The notes under the pieces were generated by a model. It was not told the origin of the DNA. It worked only from the letters and a program-made list of their open reading frames with translations, and made no database searches. Shown here in pieces: positions 15,982 to 24,428 of a stretch of DNA of 64,000 nucleotides. Position numbers and translations under genes: made by a program. The stretch is taken from positions 372,001 to 436,000 of the forward strand of contig KE159629.1 of assembly GCA_000403335.2 (NCBI GenBank), given 5' to 3'. Origin of the DNA: Lachnospiraceae bacterium MD335. Lineage in GTDB: Bacteria; Bacillota; Clostridia; Lachnospirales; Lachnospiraceae. Each line of letters begins with the position of its first letter. The stretch's first letter is position 1.

Positions 15982-17391
15982 TTAGTCCGTATCTTTGCCT
16001 CGTCTGTTTCGCGTTCTGTTGTTGGTTCGATTATTATTTACCCTGATTGTTCCATTGTTCATTCCATGATTGTTTCCTTCATTGTTAAACAGTTGCGGTT
16101 TGTTTTGCCCTTTATTCTTAATAAGAATTTTATCAATTTTTTCAAATGGTTTTTTTGCATCTTCCGAAAAACCAACAAGCTCATGGGTATCTGTATCAAT
16201 ATATAGCAGCCTTAAATATTTCATTGTTTCGGACGGTATTTTTTTATTTTCCAATTTTAATTCTATCAGGGACTTCATAAAGGCAAATAACACCGCAAAA
16301 ATAGGGACACCGACGATCATACCGAATATTCCCCAAATACCGCCAAATAAAGTAATTGCAAAAATCACCCAAAAGCTTGATAATCCTGTTGAACTGCCTA
16401 AAATCTTAGGACCGATAATATTTCCGTCAACCTGTTGAAGGATAATTACAAAAATTAGGAAATAAAATGCCTGTAACGGATTAATAAAGAGAATTAATAA
16501 AATGGAAGGAATTGCTCCCAAAAACGGTCCGAAAAACGGAATAATATTTGTTACACCAATAATAACACTAATTAAAACACAAAACGGCGTTCCAAGAAGG
16601 CTTGTTCCAATGAAACAAATTAAACCGATAATTATGGAATCCATAATTTTACCTACAAAAAATCCGCCAAACGTCTTGTTTGCAAACCGAACATTGCTAA
16701 TCAGCCGGTTTGCCGTTTCTGTTGATAAAAAGGCGTATGCAATTTTTTTTGCCTGTGCCGCAAAGATTTCTTTGCTGGATAAAATATATACAGAAATAAT
16801 AAATCCAATAATTAAATTCCAAAATTCTTTTAATATGGAAACAATGCTCATGGAAATTGTCATAATCAGGCTGTTGAGCTGCGGCATCAGCTTTGAATTA
16901 ATAAACACTTCAATATCCGAAAAGTACGTATTTACAAGGTCTGTCACTTGCTTTTCGATTACGGGATTATCTTCAAGTACCTGTGAAATCCATACGGTAA
17001 GTGTATCTACATAACTTGGGAACTGATCTATAATGGTATTGATACTGTTTCCAATCTGCGGAATTACAACAGAGAAAAAAGAATATAATGCCGAAATTAC
17101 CAAAAATAATGTTATCACAATCGAAATCGTTCTTCTCTGCGATTTTTTATGGTTGATATTCAGCTTTTTAAAAACCGGTTTTACAATGCTCCGTTCGATT
17201 GCATTTACAATAGGCGTCATTAAGTATCCAAGTATAATACCATCAATAATCGGCATCAAAATGACAAAAAGCTTTGTAATCCGCTCCGTCAGATTATCTA
17301 AATGAAATATAATATAATAGCTGATAATTCCCCCTAAAACGACAAAAAAGGCAGTGAGTCCCCATTTGATGTATTCCTTGTTATTTTTCAT
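15982..17391 (-). CDS. AI-2E/PurR-family permease (PF01594 type)
   Basis: This is a 469-residue membrane protein with an N-terminal pair of membrane segments (about 8-28 and 36-60), a long extracellular/amphipathic stretch (about 100-190), and a C-terminal set of five to six segments. Family signatures are GFFVGKIMDSIIIGLICFIG, GVTNIIPFFGPFLGAIPS and DGNIIGPKILG with a following GLSSFWVIFAI. Members export diverse small molecules; the name AI-2 exporter should not be taken as proven. The C-terminal tail (about 420-469) is asparagine-rich and basic, low complexity. The ATG at 17391 has only a distant AAGGAG. Confidence 0.85.
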   Translation of the reverse strand: MKNNKEYIKWGLTAFFVVLGGIISYYIIFHLDNLTERITKLFVILMPIIDGIILGYLMTPIVNAIERSIVKPVFKKLNINHKKSQRRTISIVITLFLVISALYSFFSVVIPQIGNSINTIIDQFPSYVDTLTVWISQVLEDNPVIEKQVTDLVNTYFSDIEVFINSKLMPQLNSLIMTISMSIVSILKEFWNLIIGFIISVYILSSKEIFAAQAKKIAYAFLSTETANRLISNVRFANKTFGGFFVGKIMDSIIIGLICFIGTSLLGTPFCVLISVIIGVTNIIPFFGPFLGAIPSILLILFINPLQAFYFLIFVIILQQVDGNIIGPKILGSSTGLSSFWVIFAITLFGGIWGIFGMIVGVPIFAVLFAFMKSLIELKLENKKIPSETMKYLRLLYIDTDTHELVGFSEDAKKPFEKIDKILIKNKGQNKPQLFNNEGNNHGMNNGTIRVNNNRTNNRTRNRRGKDTD

Positions 17392-17508
17392 ACTAAATAA
17401 AATGCACTCCTTACTTAAAAATGATTGGAATTCTTTTTAAAATGTTATAAAATAATTATATCACATTATTTCAAATAATGACACAATAATTTAAGTGAGG
17501 CGCAAAAA

Positions 17509-18570
17509 GTGGAAAAAAATAAAAATACCAATTATCATGACGAACTTAATAAAAAAAACATTTTACATCTGAGGGAACTGCTTGACACGCTTCCGCCCTT
17601 CTGTGCCCAATATTTCAGAGGAATGCAGGATTATACGGCAAGCAGGACAAGAATCGCGTACGCGTATGACATACGGGTATTTTTTGAGTATCTTCATGAG
17701 AGTAATCCCGTATTTCGTAAAACACCAATAAAAGAATATCCGCTTGAAATCCTTGACCAAATTACAAGACTTGATATTGAAGAATATTTGGACCACTGCT
17801 CTTATTATATTAAAGATGGAAAAGAATATATGAACGACGAGCGTGGAAAAGCAAGAAAACTTGCATCGCTTAGAAGCTTTTACAATTACTTTTTCCGAAA
17901 TGAAATGATTGAAAAAAATCCCGCGGCACTTGTAAAAATGCCAAAGCTGCACGAAAAGGAAATTGTGCGGCTTGATCCTGATGAGGTTGCAATCCTGTTA
18001 GATACCGTAGAGACAGGCGAAAAATTAACCAAAAAACAAATGCAGTATCATGAAAAGAATAAGCTTCGGGATGTTGCACTGCTCACACTCCTTCTCGGAA
18101 CGGGAATCCGTGTTTCGGAATGTGTCGGAATCGATTTACAGGACATTGATTTTAAAAATAATGCCGTAAAAATCCGCCGCAAGGGCGGCTATGAGGCAGT
18201 TGTTTACTTCGGGGATGAGGTCCTTACTGCGCTTACGGATTATTTGGAAAAACGTGAAACAATGCAGCCCGTGGAGGGACACGAAAACGCTTTGTTTTTG
18301 TCTATGCAAAATAAACGTATTACAGTGCGCGCTGTTGAAAATCTTGTGAAAAAATATGCACTTCCCGTGACAAATTTAAAGAAAATAACTCCGCACAAGC
18401 TCAGAAGTACATATGGTACAACGCTCTATCGTGAGACAAACGATATTTACCTTGTAGCAGACGTTCTTGGACACAAGGATGTAAACACTACGAGAAAGCA
18501 TTATGCGGCATTAGAGGAAGACAAACGCCGCATGGCTGCAAAGGCAGTGACGCTCCGTGAAAAACACTGA
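17509..18570 (+). CDS. Tyrosine recombinase of the XerC/XerD type
   Basis: Tyrosine recombinases resolve DNA by strand exchange; housekeeping Xer proteins resolve chromosome dimers. The 353-residue protein (GTG start, GTGAGG 9 nt upstream) has an N-terminal SAM-like DNA-binding domain (about 30-145) and a catalytic domain. Catalytic residues visible: Arg in LLGTGIRVSECVGID, Lys in KIRRKGGYEAVVYF, HKLR in TPHKLRSTYGTTLY, His in LGHKDVNTTRKHY and the Tyr nucleophile there. It is longer than XerC/D (about 300), with an extra charged stretch GEKLTKKQMQYHEKNKLRD. No adjacent mobile element, so a chromosomal rather than phage role is likely. Confidence 0.88.
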   Translation: MEKNKNTNYHDELNKKNILHLRELLDTLPPFCAQYFRGMQDYTASRTRIAYAYDIRVFFEYLHESNPVFRKTPIKEYPLEILDQITRLDIEEYLDHCSYYIKDGKEYMNDERGKARKLASLRSFYNYFFRNEMIEKNPAALVKMPKLHEKEIVRLDPDEVAILLDTVETGEKLTKKQMQYHEKNKLRDVALLTLLLGTGIRVSECVGIDLQDIDFKNNAVKIRRKGGYEAVVYFGDEVLTALTDYLEKRETMQPVEGHENALFLSMQNKRITVRAVENLVKKYALPVTNLKKITPHKLRSTYGTTLYRETNDIYLVADVLGHKDVNTTRKHYAALEEDKRRMAAKAVTLREKH

Positions 18571-18581
18571 CTAAAACGGGT

Positions 18582-18959
18582 TTAATATGCCAAATGTACA
18601 AGGTCATCAGGGGCATAATAAGGAATAATCAGACAGCTCCCTGACATAATATGGTCGGATTTCATTGCATTCATTTCTTTGATTTCCTTTACATATTCCT
18701 GTATATTTTTATAGTGTTCCATGTCAAAATTTTCTGCCGCGATGGACCAAAGCGTATCGCCTTTGGATACTTCAATGCTTTTATAATATTTATACTGTGC
18801 TGTGCGTTCCAACCCGCTTGCCTGTGTAGAAATAGAGATTGCAAATACGCAGAGCACTACTGTCGTTATGATTGACACAATGAGCATACTAATATTTCTT
18901 TGTACCTGGAGCTTACGCCTGTATCGGTTTACCGTTTTGATAGAATACTCTCTCCTCAT
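18582..18959 (-). CDS. Small LysM membrane protein, YneA-like
   Basis: The 125-residue product has a short basic cytoplasmic tail, one membrane segment (about 22-42: SMLIVSIITTVVLCVFAI) and an external LysM domain (about 63-115: VSKGDTLWSIAAENF...HIMSGSCLIIPYY). LysM domains bind peptidoglycan. The gene is divergent from lexA, exactly as yneA is in Bacillus, where it inhibits division during the SOS response (established there; inferred here). The shared upstream region contains LexA-box-like sites. GGAGG is present before the ATG (minus strand). Confidence 0.82.
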   Translation of the reverse strand: MRREYSIKTVNRYRRKLQVQRNISMLIVSIITTVVLCVFAISISTQASGLERTAQYKYYKSIEVSKGDTLWSIAAENFDMEHYKNIQEYVKEIKEMNAMKSDHIMSGSCLIIPYYAPDDLVHLAY

Positions 18960-19007
18960 AAATAATAACCTCCTTTATATCAGAACAAATATTCCAAACA
19001 TAATTTC

Positions 19008-19047
19008 CGAACAGCTGTTTAACAGTATTATAAAGAACGATTGTTTG
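19008..19047. promoter_or_regulatory. Candidate LexA boxes between the LysM gene and lexA
   Basis: CGAACAGCTGTTT (19008-19020) and GAACGATTGTTTG (19035-19047) each resemble the Gram-positive SOS box CGAAC-N4-GTTYG with one or two mismatches. A weaker relative GAACAAATATTC is at 18983-18994. They sit between the divergent genes. Confidence 0.55.
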
Positions 19048-19069
19048 TTTGTCAATATGCCTGACTAAA

Positions 19070-19095
19070 ATATTCCGAACTTTTTTTCGGAATAT
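19070..19095. promoter_or_regulatory. Perfect inverted repeat upstream of the lexA promoter
   Basis: ATATTCCGAA (19070-19079), 6-nt T-rich gap, TTCGGAATAT (19086-19095). A related half-site TTCCGAAATAT occurs again within the lexA promoter spacer (19108-19118) and TTTCCGAAC overlaps the first LexA box. It may be an operator. Confidence 0.5.
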
Positions 19096-19099
19096 ATGT

Positions 19100-19127
19100 T
19101 TGACTTTTCCGAAATATGTGGTATGAT
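19100..19127 (+). promoter_or_regulatory. Predicted lexA promoter
   Basis: TTGACT (19100-19105), 16-nt spacer, TATGAT (19122-19127), leaving a short leader to the lexA SD at 19137-19143. Confidence 0.7.
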
Positions 19128-19152
19128 TATATAGAAAAGGAGGACTTATGTT

Positions 19153-19770
19153 ATGGCGTATGGAAAGATAACTGCAAAGCAGAAAGAAATTTTAGAATTT
19201 ATTAAATCAGAAATCTTAAAGAAGGGCTATCCGCCTGCCGTAAGAGAAATCTGTGAGGCTGTAAGCTTAAAGTCAACATCTTCTGTCCATTCACATTTAG
19301 AGACACTCGAAAAGAATGGCTACATAAGAAGAGATCCGACAAAGCCGCGTGCAATTGAAATTATGGATGACAGCTTCCAAATGGTTAGACATGAGATGAC
19401 AAGCCTTCCTATTATAGGAACCGTCGCAGCAGGTCTGCCGATTTTGGCGGAACAAAATATCGAAGGTTATTTTCCTATTCCAACGGATATGGTTCCAAAG
19501 GGAGAATCGTTTGTTCTGCATGTAAAGGGTGACAGTATGGTAAACGCCGGTATTTTCAATGGCGACAGTATTTTTGTTACAGTCTGCAATACTGCTTCAA
19601 ACGGCGATACGGTTGTTGCGCTTGTCGATGACTCTGCTACGGTTAAGACGTATTATAAAGAGAATGGTCATTACAGACTCCAACCGGAAAATGACAATAT
19701 GGAGCCGATTATTCTTGACAATGTTGAAATTCTTGGTAAGGTTTACGGCGTATTCCGTCTATACAACTAA
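19153..19770 (+). CDS. lexA: SOS repressor LexA
   Basis: LexA represses DNA-damage genes and self-cleaves when RecA is activated. The 205-residue protein has an N-terminal winged helix (about 1-70: ITAKQKEILEFIKSEI, KSTSSVHSHLETLEKNGYI) and a C-terminal S24 peptidase domain. The cleavage site Ala-Gly is in GTVAAGLPI, the nucleophile Ser in VKGDSMVNAGI, and the general-base Lys in DSATVKTYY. The ATG at 19153 is 9 nt from AAAAGGAGG; an ATG at 19148 is out of frame. Confidence 0.97.
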   Translation: MAYGKITAKQKEILEFIKSEILKKGYPPAVREICEAVSLKSTSSVHSHLETLEKNGYIRRDPTKPRAIEIMDDSFQMVRHEMTSLPIIGTVAAGLPILAEQNIEGYFPIPTDMVPKGESFVLHVKGDSMVNAGIFNGDSIFVTVCNTASNGDTVVALVDDSATVKTYYKENGHYRLQPENDNMEPIILDNVEILGKVYGVFRLYN

Positions 19771-19774
19771 TAAA

Positions 19775-19830
19775 AAATGCCCATTCCGTCTCATCCATTA
19801 TATTACTGGACTTACGGAGCGGGCATTTTT
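19775..19830. terminator. Bidirectional terminator between lexA and rsfS
   Basis: AATGCCC...CCGT pairs with ACGG...GGGCATT; A-runs on the left and T-runs on the right let it serve both convergent units. Confidence 0.75.
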
Positions 19831-19835
19831 GCGTT

Positions 19836-20183
19836 TTAAAGCGCTACACTTTTTCCGTCGCGCCACATGTGTTCCAAATCATAGAAACCACGGCTCTCTG
19901 TATCAAAAATATGCACGAGAATATCACTGTAATCCATCAAAATCCAGTTTGCCGTATTATAACCTTCTATATTGCGCGGCTGCACTTTTTGTATGGCAAG
20001 TTTTTCCTCTACATGATCGGAAAGCGCCTGTATCTGGCTTTTATTCAAACCATTTGTGATAACAAAGTAATCGGCTACTGTCGAAATTTCGCTGATGTCA
20101 ATAACTCGTATATTTTCCGCCTTTTTATCTTCAAGCGCGTTGATGATTAGCTTCAAATTTTCTTTTATATCGCTGCTGTTCAT
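19836..20183 (-). CDS. rsfS: Ribosome silencing factor RsfS
   Basis: RsfS binds ribosomal protein L14 and prevents subunit joining when nutrients are short. The ATG at 20183 is chosen because the sequence just before it (AAAGGAGAG) is a strong SD; the ATG at 20204 would place that SD inside the coding region. The 115-residue product has the family features DISEISTVADYFVITNG, the Q/V-rich helix, NWILMDYSDILVHIF and the C-terminal FYDLEHMWRDG. It is the last gene of the obgE-yhbY-nadD-yqeK-rsfS unit. Confidence 0.94.
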   Translation of the reverse strand: MNSSDIKENLKLIINALEDKKAENIRVIDISEISTVADYFVITNGLNKSQIQALSDHVEEKLAIQKVQPRNIEGYNTANWILMDYSDILVHIFDTESRGFYDLEHMWRDGKSVAL

Positions 20184-20200
20184 CTGTATCTCTCTCCTTT

Positions 20201-20773
20201 TCATTTTTTATAGCTTTCATATGTTGTCTGTGTCATGGTATCAACAGGAGTATTCTTCACCGCAAGATACTTGAGCGTATTTGACAGAATTTTCTCCATA
20301 GTCCGGTCTATATCCTCAAAAGCAAGTCTGCGTATCAAATCAAGTTCCTTTACGGGTTTTCTTGACGGTTCAATATAATCTGCAATAAAAATAATTTTTT
20401 CAAGAAGCGACATATTCGGACGACCTGTGGTATGCCATGTAATCGCCTGCAAAATGTCCTCGTCCCTGATTTTGAATTTTGCCCTTGCGATATGCGCACC
20501 AACCTTTCCATGAAGCAGATAAGGATGTTCGGCTTCCATACTGCTGTATGAGATATGGTTTTTATCGCACATCTGAAGCTTTTTTTCGTCACTCATACAC
20601 TTTGCACAATCATGCAGTAATCCCGCAAGATATGCCCGCTGAGCCAAATTTGCATTGGAGGTATCCGTGTTATATTTCATGGCAAGCGCCGCGGCAGTGT
20701 ATGCCACACCAAGCGTGTGATGGTACCTGTCCTTTGTCAGATGTTTTTTCAAATATTTTTTAATCTTCTTCAT
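20201..20773 (-). CDS. yqeK: YqeK-type HD-domain nucleotide hydrolase
   Basis: YqeK-family proteins hydrolyse symmetrical diadenosine tetraphosphate (Ap4A). The ATG at 20773 overlaps the nadD end by 14 nt and has GGGAG about 10 nt before it, giving 190 residues. The HD-domain metal ligands are visible as H in RYHHTLGVAY, HD in GLLHDCAK, and the H residues in EAEHPYLLHGKVGAHIA plus D in IIFIADYIEPSR. nadD upstream and rsfS downstream match the Bacillus yqe cluster. Confidence 0.92.
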   Translation of the reverse strand: MKKIKKYLKKHLTKDRYHHTLGVAYTAAALAMKYNTDTSNANLAQRAYLAGLLHDCAKCMSDEKKLQMCDKNHISYSSMEAEHPYLLHGKVGAHIARAKFKIRDEDILQAITWHTTGRPNMSLLEKIIFIADYIEPSRKPVKELDLIRRLAFEDIDRTMEKILSNTLKYLAVKNTPVDTMTQTTYESYKK

Positions 20774-21371
20774 AATATAACTGCTCCCGTCGTATATATT
20801 CCGCAACCTCCACCGGAACGTCTTCCACAATGGAAATATGCTTTTTAACCTTTGCTCGTATATCTGTCGATGATATTTCTATTTTGGGCATGTCAAGATA
20901 AATGATGTCTGCTCCAAGTCTGCTTAACTGTTGTCCTTTTTGCCGAATACTGTTCATGTCATAATCATCCCGCACTGCGCAGACGATTTTTGCGAAAGAA
21001 AAAATCGTTTCGGGCTGTCGCCATTTTTCAATCTGAAAAAGTGCGTCGGCTCCCATAATAAAATAGTAACAGGTATCCGGATTTTCTTTTGTAAGCTCCT
21101 GCAGTGTTTCACTTGTATAGCTGTTTCCCTGCCTGTTTGTTTCTACAAGCGACAACGCAAACCACGGGTATTTTTCAATAGCAAGACGCACCATATCAAT
21201 ACGCTTCTTAGTCGCAATTACGTTTTTTTTCATATAGGAATTGCCGCTTGGCATAAACAGTACTTCGTCAAGTCCAAGCATTTCATATGCTGTATTTGCC
21301 AAAATAAGATGTCCGTTGTGAATCGGGTTAAATGTACCGCCCATAATGCCTGTTTTCTTACAGCCCTTCAT
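20760..21371 (-). CDS. nadD: Nicotinate-nucleotide adenylyltransferase
   Basis: NadD adenylates nicotinate mononucleotide in NAD synthesis. The ATG at 21371 is preferred to that at 21383 because GGAGG lies 5 nt before it. The 203-residue protein has the nucleotidyltransferase motif GIMGGTFNPIHNGHL near the N-terminus, FMPSG, a central FIMGADALFQIEKWR, and the C-terminal ISSTDIRAKV motif. Overlaps yqeK. Confidence 0.95.
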   Translation of the reverse strand: MKGCKKTGIMGGTFNPIHNGHLILANTAYEMLGLDEVLFMPSGNSYMKKNVIATKKRIDMVRLAIEKYPWFALSLVETNRQGNSYTSETLQELTKENPDTCYYFIMGADALFQIEKWRQPETIFSFAKIVCAVRDDYDMNSIRQKGQQLSRLGADIIYLDMPKIEISSTDIRAKVKKHISIVEDVPVEVAEYIRREQLYYEED

Positions 21372-21414
21372 GAAAGCCTCCATTCTTCATTCCTATCAGG
21401 TCAGCCGTTTTTCA

Positions 21415-21708
21415 TTACGCTTTTGGTAAAATAATTTTCGGATGATCCTTAAACGGCTTATACAATACAATCTTCTTTCCGATGACCTGTACAACCTGCG
21501 AATGTGTACGCTCCGCAACCATACCTGCAATCTCTTTCGGATCGTCGATACAGTTTTTCAACACGGCAATCTTTACAAGCTCGTGTGTGTTAAATACTTC
21601 CGAAATCGCATCAACGTTTTCCGGTGTTACGGACGCCTTTCCAATCTGAAATACAGGATCAATATTCATTGCAAGTCCTTTTAAATACGACCTTTGTTTA
21701 CTTGTCAT
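21415..21708 (-). CDS. yhbY: YhbY-family RNA-binding protein (CRM domain)
   Basis: CRM-domain proteins bind RNA and associate with assembling large ribosomal subunits. The ATG at 21708 has GGAG 5 nt upstream and yields 97 residues, the family norm; longer frames run into obgE antisense of the usual pattern without SD. Signatures: MTSKQRSYLKGLA, PVFQIGKASVT, HELVKIAVLKN and the Gly-rich-like end VVQVIGKKIVLYKP. It lies between obgE and nadD. Confidence 0.93.
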   Translation of the reverse strand: MTSKQRSYLKGLAMNIDPVFQIGKASVTPENVDAISEVFNTHELVKIAVLKNCIDDPKEIAGMVAERTHSQVVQVIGKKIVLYKPFKDHPKIILPKA

Positions 21709-21757
21709 TTTAACTCCTTTCGTCTCACGCAAAAGATGATACGTGAACCGTTCGATT

Positions 21758-23059
<1,302 letters not shown>

Positions 23060-23116
23060 TCATCCTCCATGTTAGAATTGCGTAAGAATCGTGTGGCCTG
23101 TGCACTGCCGAAGCAG

Positions 23117-23149
23117 CATATTTCCTTTGGGTGCCGTGTGCATAAAAAA
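23117..23149. repeat. Partial copy of the terminator-linked repeat (family 2)
   Basis: CATATTTCCTTTGGGTGCCG then TGTGCATAAAAAAG closely matches the end of the longer copies at 40174-40288 and 54211-54325. As in those, it begins right at the T-tract of a minus-strand terminator. The distal part of the longer copies is absent here. Confidence 0.6.
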
Positions 23150-23176
23150 GCTTCAGGTAAATCCTGAAGCCTTTTG
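23144..23176 (-). terminator. Terminator after rpmA
   Basis: GCTTCAGG (23150-23157) pairs with CCTGAAGC (23163-23170); on the minus strand it is followed by TTTTTT. Confidence 0.85.
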
Positions 23177-23194
23177 TGCATCGTGTATGTCGTC

Positions 23195-23482
23195 CTATTT
23201 CTCCTCTACAGGATAAACAGAAGCCTGCTTCCGATCGCGACCCTTTCTCTCAAATCTGAGTACACCGTCTACCAATGCAAACAATGTATCGTCGCCGCCT
23301 CTGCCAACATTTACACCCGGATGGATTTTTGTTCCACGCTGTCTGTATAAAATGTTACCTGCCTTAACGAACTGACCGTCTGCTCTCTTTGCACCTAATC
23401 TTTTTGACTCGGAATCCCTGCCGTTCTTTGTAGAACCAACTCCCTTTTTATGAGCAAAAAACTGAAGATCTAAATTCATCAT
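23195..23482 (-). CDS. rpmA: 50S ribosomal protein L27
   Basis: L27 lies near the peptidyl transferase centre. The ATG at 23482 has GGGAGG 8 nt upstream; product 95 residues. The N-terminal extension [12 protein letters not shown] is the type cleaved in Firmicutes by Prp protease, at the FF-A junction, to expose the mature N-terminus. The core [18 protein letters not shown] is conserved. prp is the next gene upstream in the same operon, which supports this processing. Confidence 0.96.
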   Translation of the reverse strand: MMNLDLQFFAHKKGVGSTKNGRDSESKRLGAKRADGQFVKAGNILYRQRGTKIHPGVNVGRGGDDTLFALVDGVLRFERKGRDRKQASVYPVEEK

Positions 23483-23511
23483 TGTTGTTGCCTCCCTTCT
23501 TAATGCTATCA

Positions 23512-23565
23512 AATTTGTGTCCTGGCACAAATTTGCCAGTTAAAAAATCTCTGATTTTTAACCTA
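23512..23565. repeat. Intra-operon double-hairpin repeat (family 3), copy 1
   Basis: Lies between prp and rpmA and overlaps the prp stop codon. Read on the minus strand it has a first hairpin GTTAAAAATC-aga-GATTTTTTAAC (one extra base) and a second formed by AAATTTGTG and CACAAATTT. It is closely similar to 28269-28324, with a compensatory A-T to G-C change in the first stem. Confidence 0.7.
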
Positions 23566-23893
23566 ACTCCTCAATTGTAAGTCTGAAAAAGCTTTTTTTG
23601 TTCTGCTTTCCATAATTTTTTTCAATGTCTTTTAAACCCAGCAACATCGTATCCATCAACAGTTTTGTCTTATCATTGATGTCATTTAGAAAACGGCATT
23701 CAATGACACCATCCTTTGCCACGACATCAGTTTTCTCATTGGCAAACTGTTCAATCGCATTAAGCGTATTGATGACCAAAACGGAAATGGATGCACATAC
23801 AATATCTTTTCCTGCTTCGGCAAACTCTGCGTGACCCGTACAGGTAAAACCTTTATAACTGTCTTTGGATTTAAAAATTACGACTGTAGTCAT
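23558..23893 (-). CDS. prp: Ribosomal-processing cysteine protease Prp
   Basis: Prp removes the N-terminal extension of L27. The 111-residue protein has the catalytic His in CTGHAEFAEAGKD and Cys in DIVCASISVLVINTL, spaced as in the family. It sits between rplU and rpmA as in other Firmicutes. No good SD precedes the ATG at 23893; it lies 24 nt after the rplU stop and may rely on coupling. Confidence 0.93.
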   Translation of the reverse strand: MTTVVIFKSKDSYKGFTCTGHAEFAEAGKDIVCASISVLVINTLNAIEQFANEKTDVVAKDGVIECRFLNDINDKTKLLMDTMLLGLKDIEKNYGKQNKKSFFRLTIEELG

Positions 23894-23917
23894 ACTATTA
23901 ACGAAACAACATCTTAA

Positions 23918-24223
23918 TTAAGCGTTGATTTTATCAATCTTAACCTGAGTGTATGCTTGTCTATGACCGTTTTTCTTGTGATAGCCTGTCTTTCTCTTGT
24001 ATTTGTAGACAATAATCTTCTTACCTCTGCCCTGCTCCATAACAGTAGCCGAAACAGATGCACCGGAAATTTCCGCGCCTACTTTCAGAGAATCATTGCT
24101 GACAGCAATCACTTCGTCAAACGTTACAGTGTTTCCTACTTCCGCATCAAGCTTTTCTACCTTGATGACATCTCCTTCAGAAACCTTGTACTGCTTTCCA
24201 CCTGTTGCAATAATTGCGTACAT
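23918..24223 (-). CDS. rplU: 50S ribosomal protein L21
   Basis: A 101-residue ribosomal protein binding 23S rRNA, with signature [18 protein letters not shown] at the start and [21 protein letters not shown] near the end. AGGAGGTGC precedes the ATG. First gene of rplU-prp-rpmA, which has a strong promoter upstream and a terminator after rpmA. Confidence 0.97.
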   Translation of the reverse strand: MYAIIATGGKQYKVSEGDVIKVEKLDAEVGNTVTFDEVIAVSNDSLKVGAEISGASVSATVMEQGRGKKIIVYKYKRKTGYHKKNGHRQAYTQVKIDKINA

Positions 24224-24305
24224 ATTGCACCTCCTAAATATTTACTCGCTAACTTTGGTGGTATCGTGAAATACTCTTTAACCTCGTTATGCGGCATACT
24301 CATAA

Positions 24306-24334
24306 ATAATAGCATCTCGTTCTTTTCATGTCAA
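24306..24334 (-). promoter_or_regulatory. Promoter of the rplU-prp-rpmA operon
   Basis: On the minus strand TTGACA (24334-24329), 17-nt spacer, TATTAT (24311-24306). The implied leader to rplU is about 75 nt. It could hold an autoregulatory structure, as known for L21 leaders in other Firmicutes, but I cannot confirm one by eye. Confidence 0.75.
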
Positions 24335-24364
24335 GTAAAAAACGCTAATTTTTCCCACTTTTCC

Positions 24365-24394
24365 GTAACAGTTCAGCCTTCGGCTTCCTGTTAC
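24365..24394 (-). terminator. Hairpin after the RNase E/G gene, possible weak terminator
   Basis: GTAACAG (24365-24371) pairs with CTGTTAC (24388-24394), with an inner GCC-ttc-GGC stem. On the minus strand no clear T-tract follows, so termination is uncertain; it may instead protect the 3' end. Confidence 0.35.
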
Positions 24395-24428
24395 CAGCAT
24401 CAAGCCATGCAAAACCACCGCTTATGCT

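Noticed and set aside
16070-17014. Long plus-strand frames opposite the AI-2E permease gene
   Set aside because: They are antisense to a well-supported membrane protein and show no SD or recognisable product.
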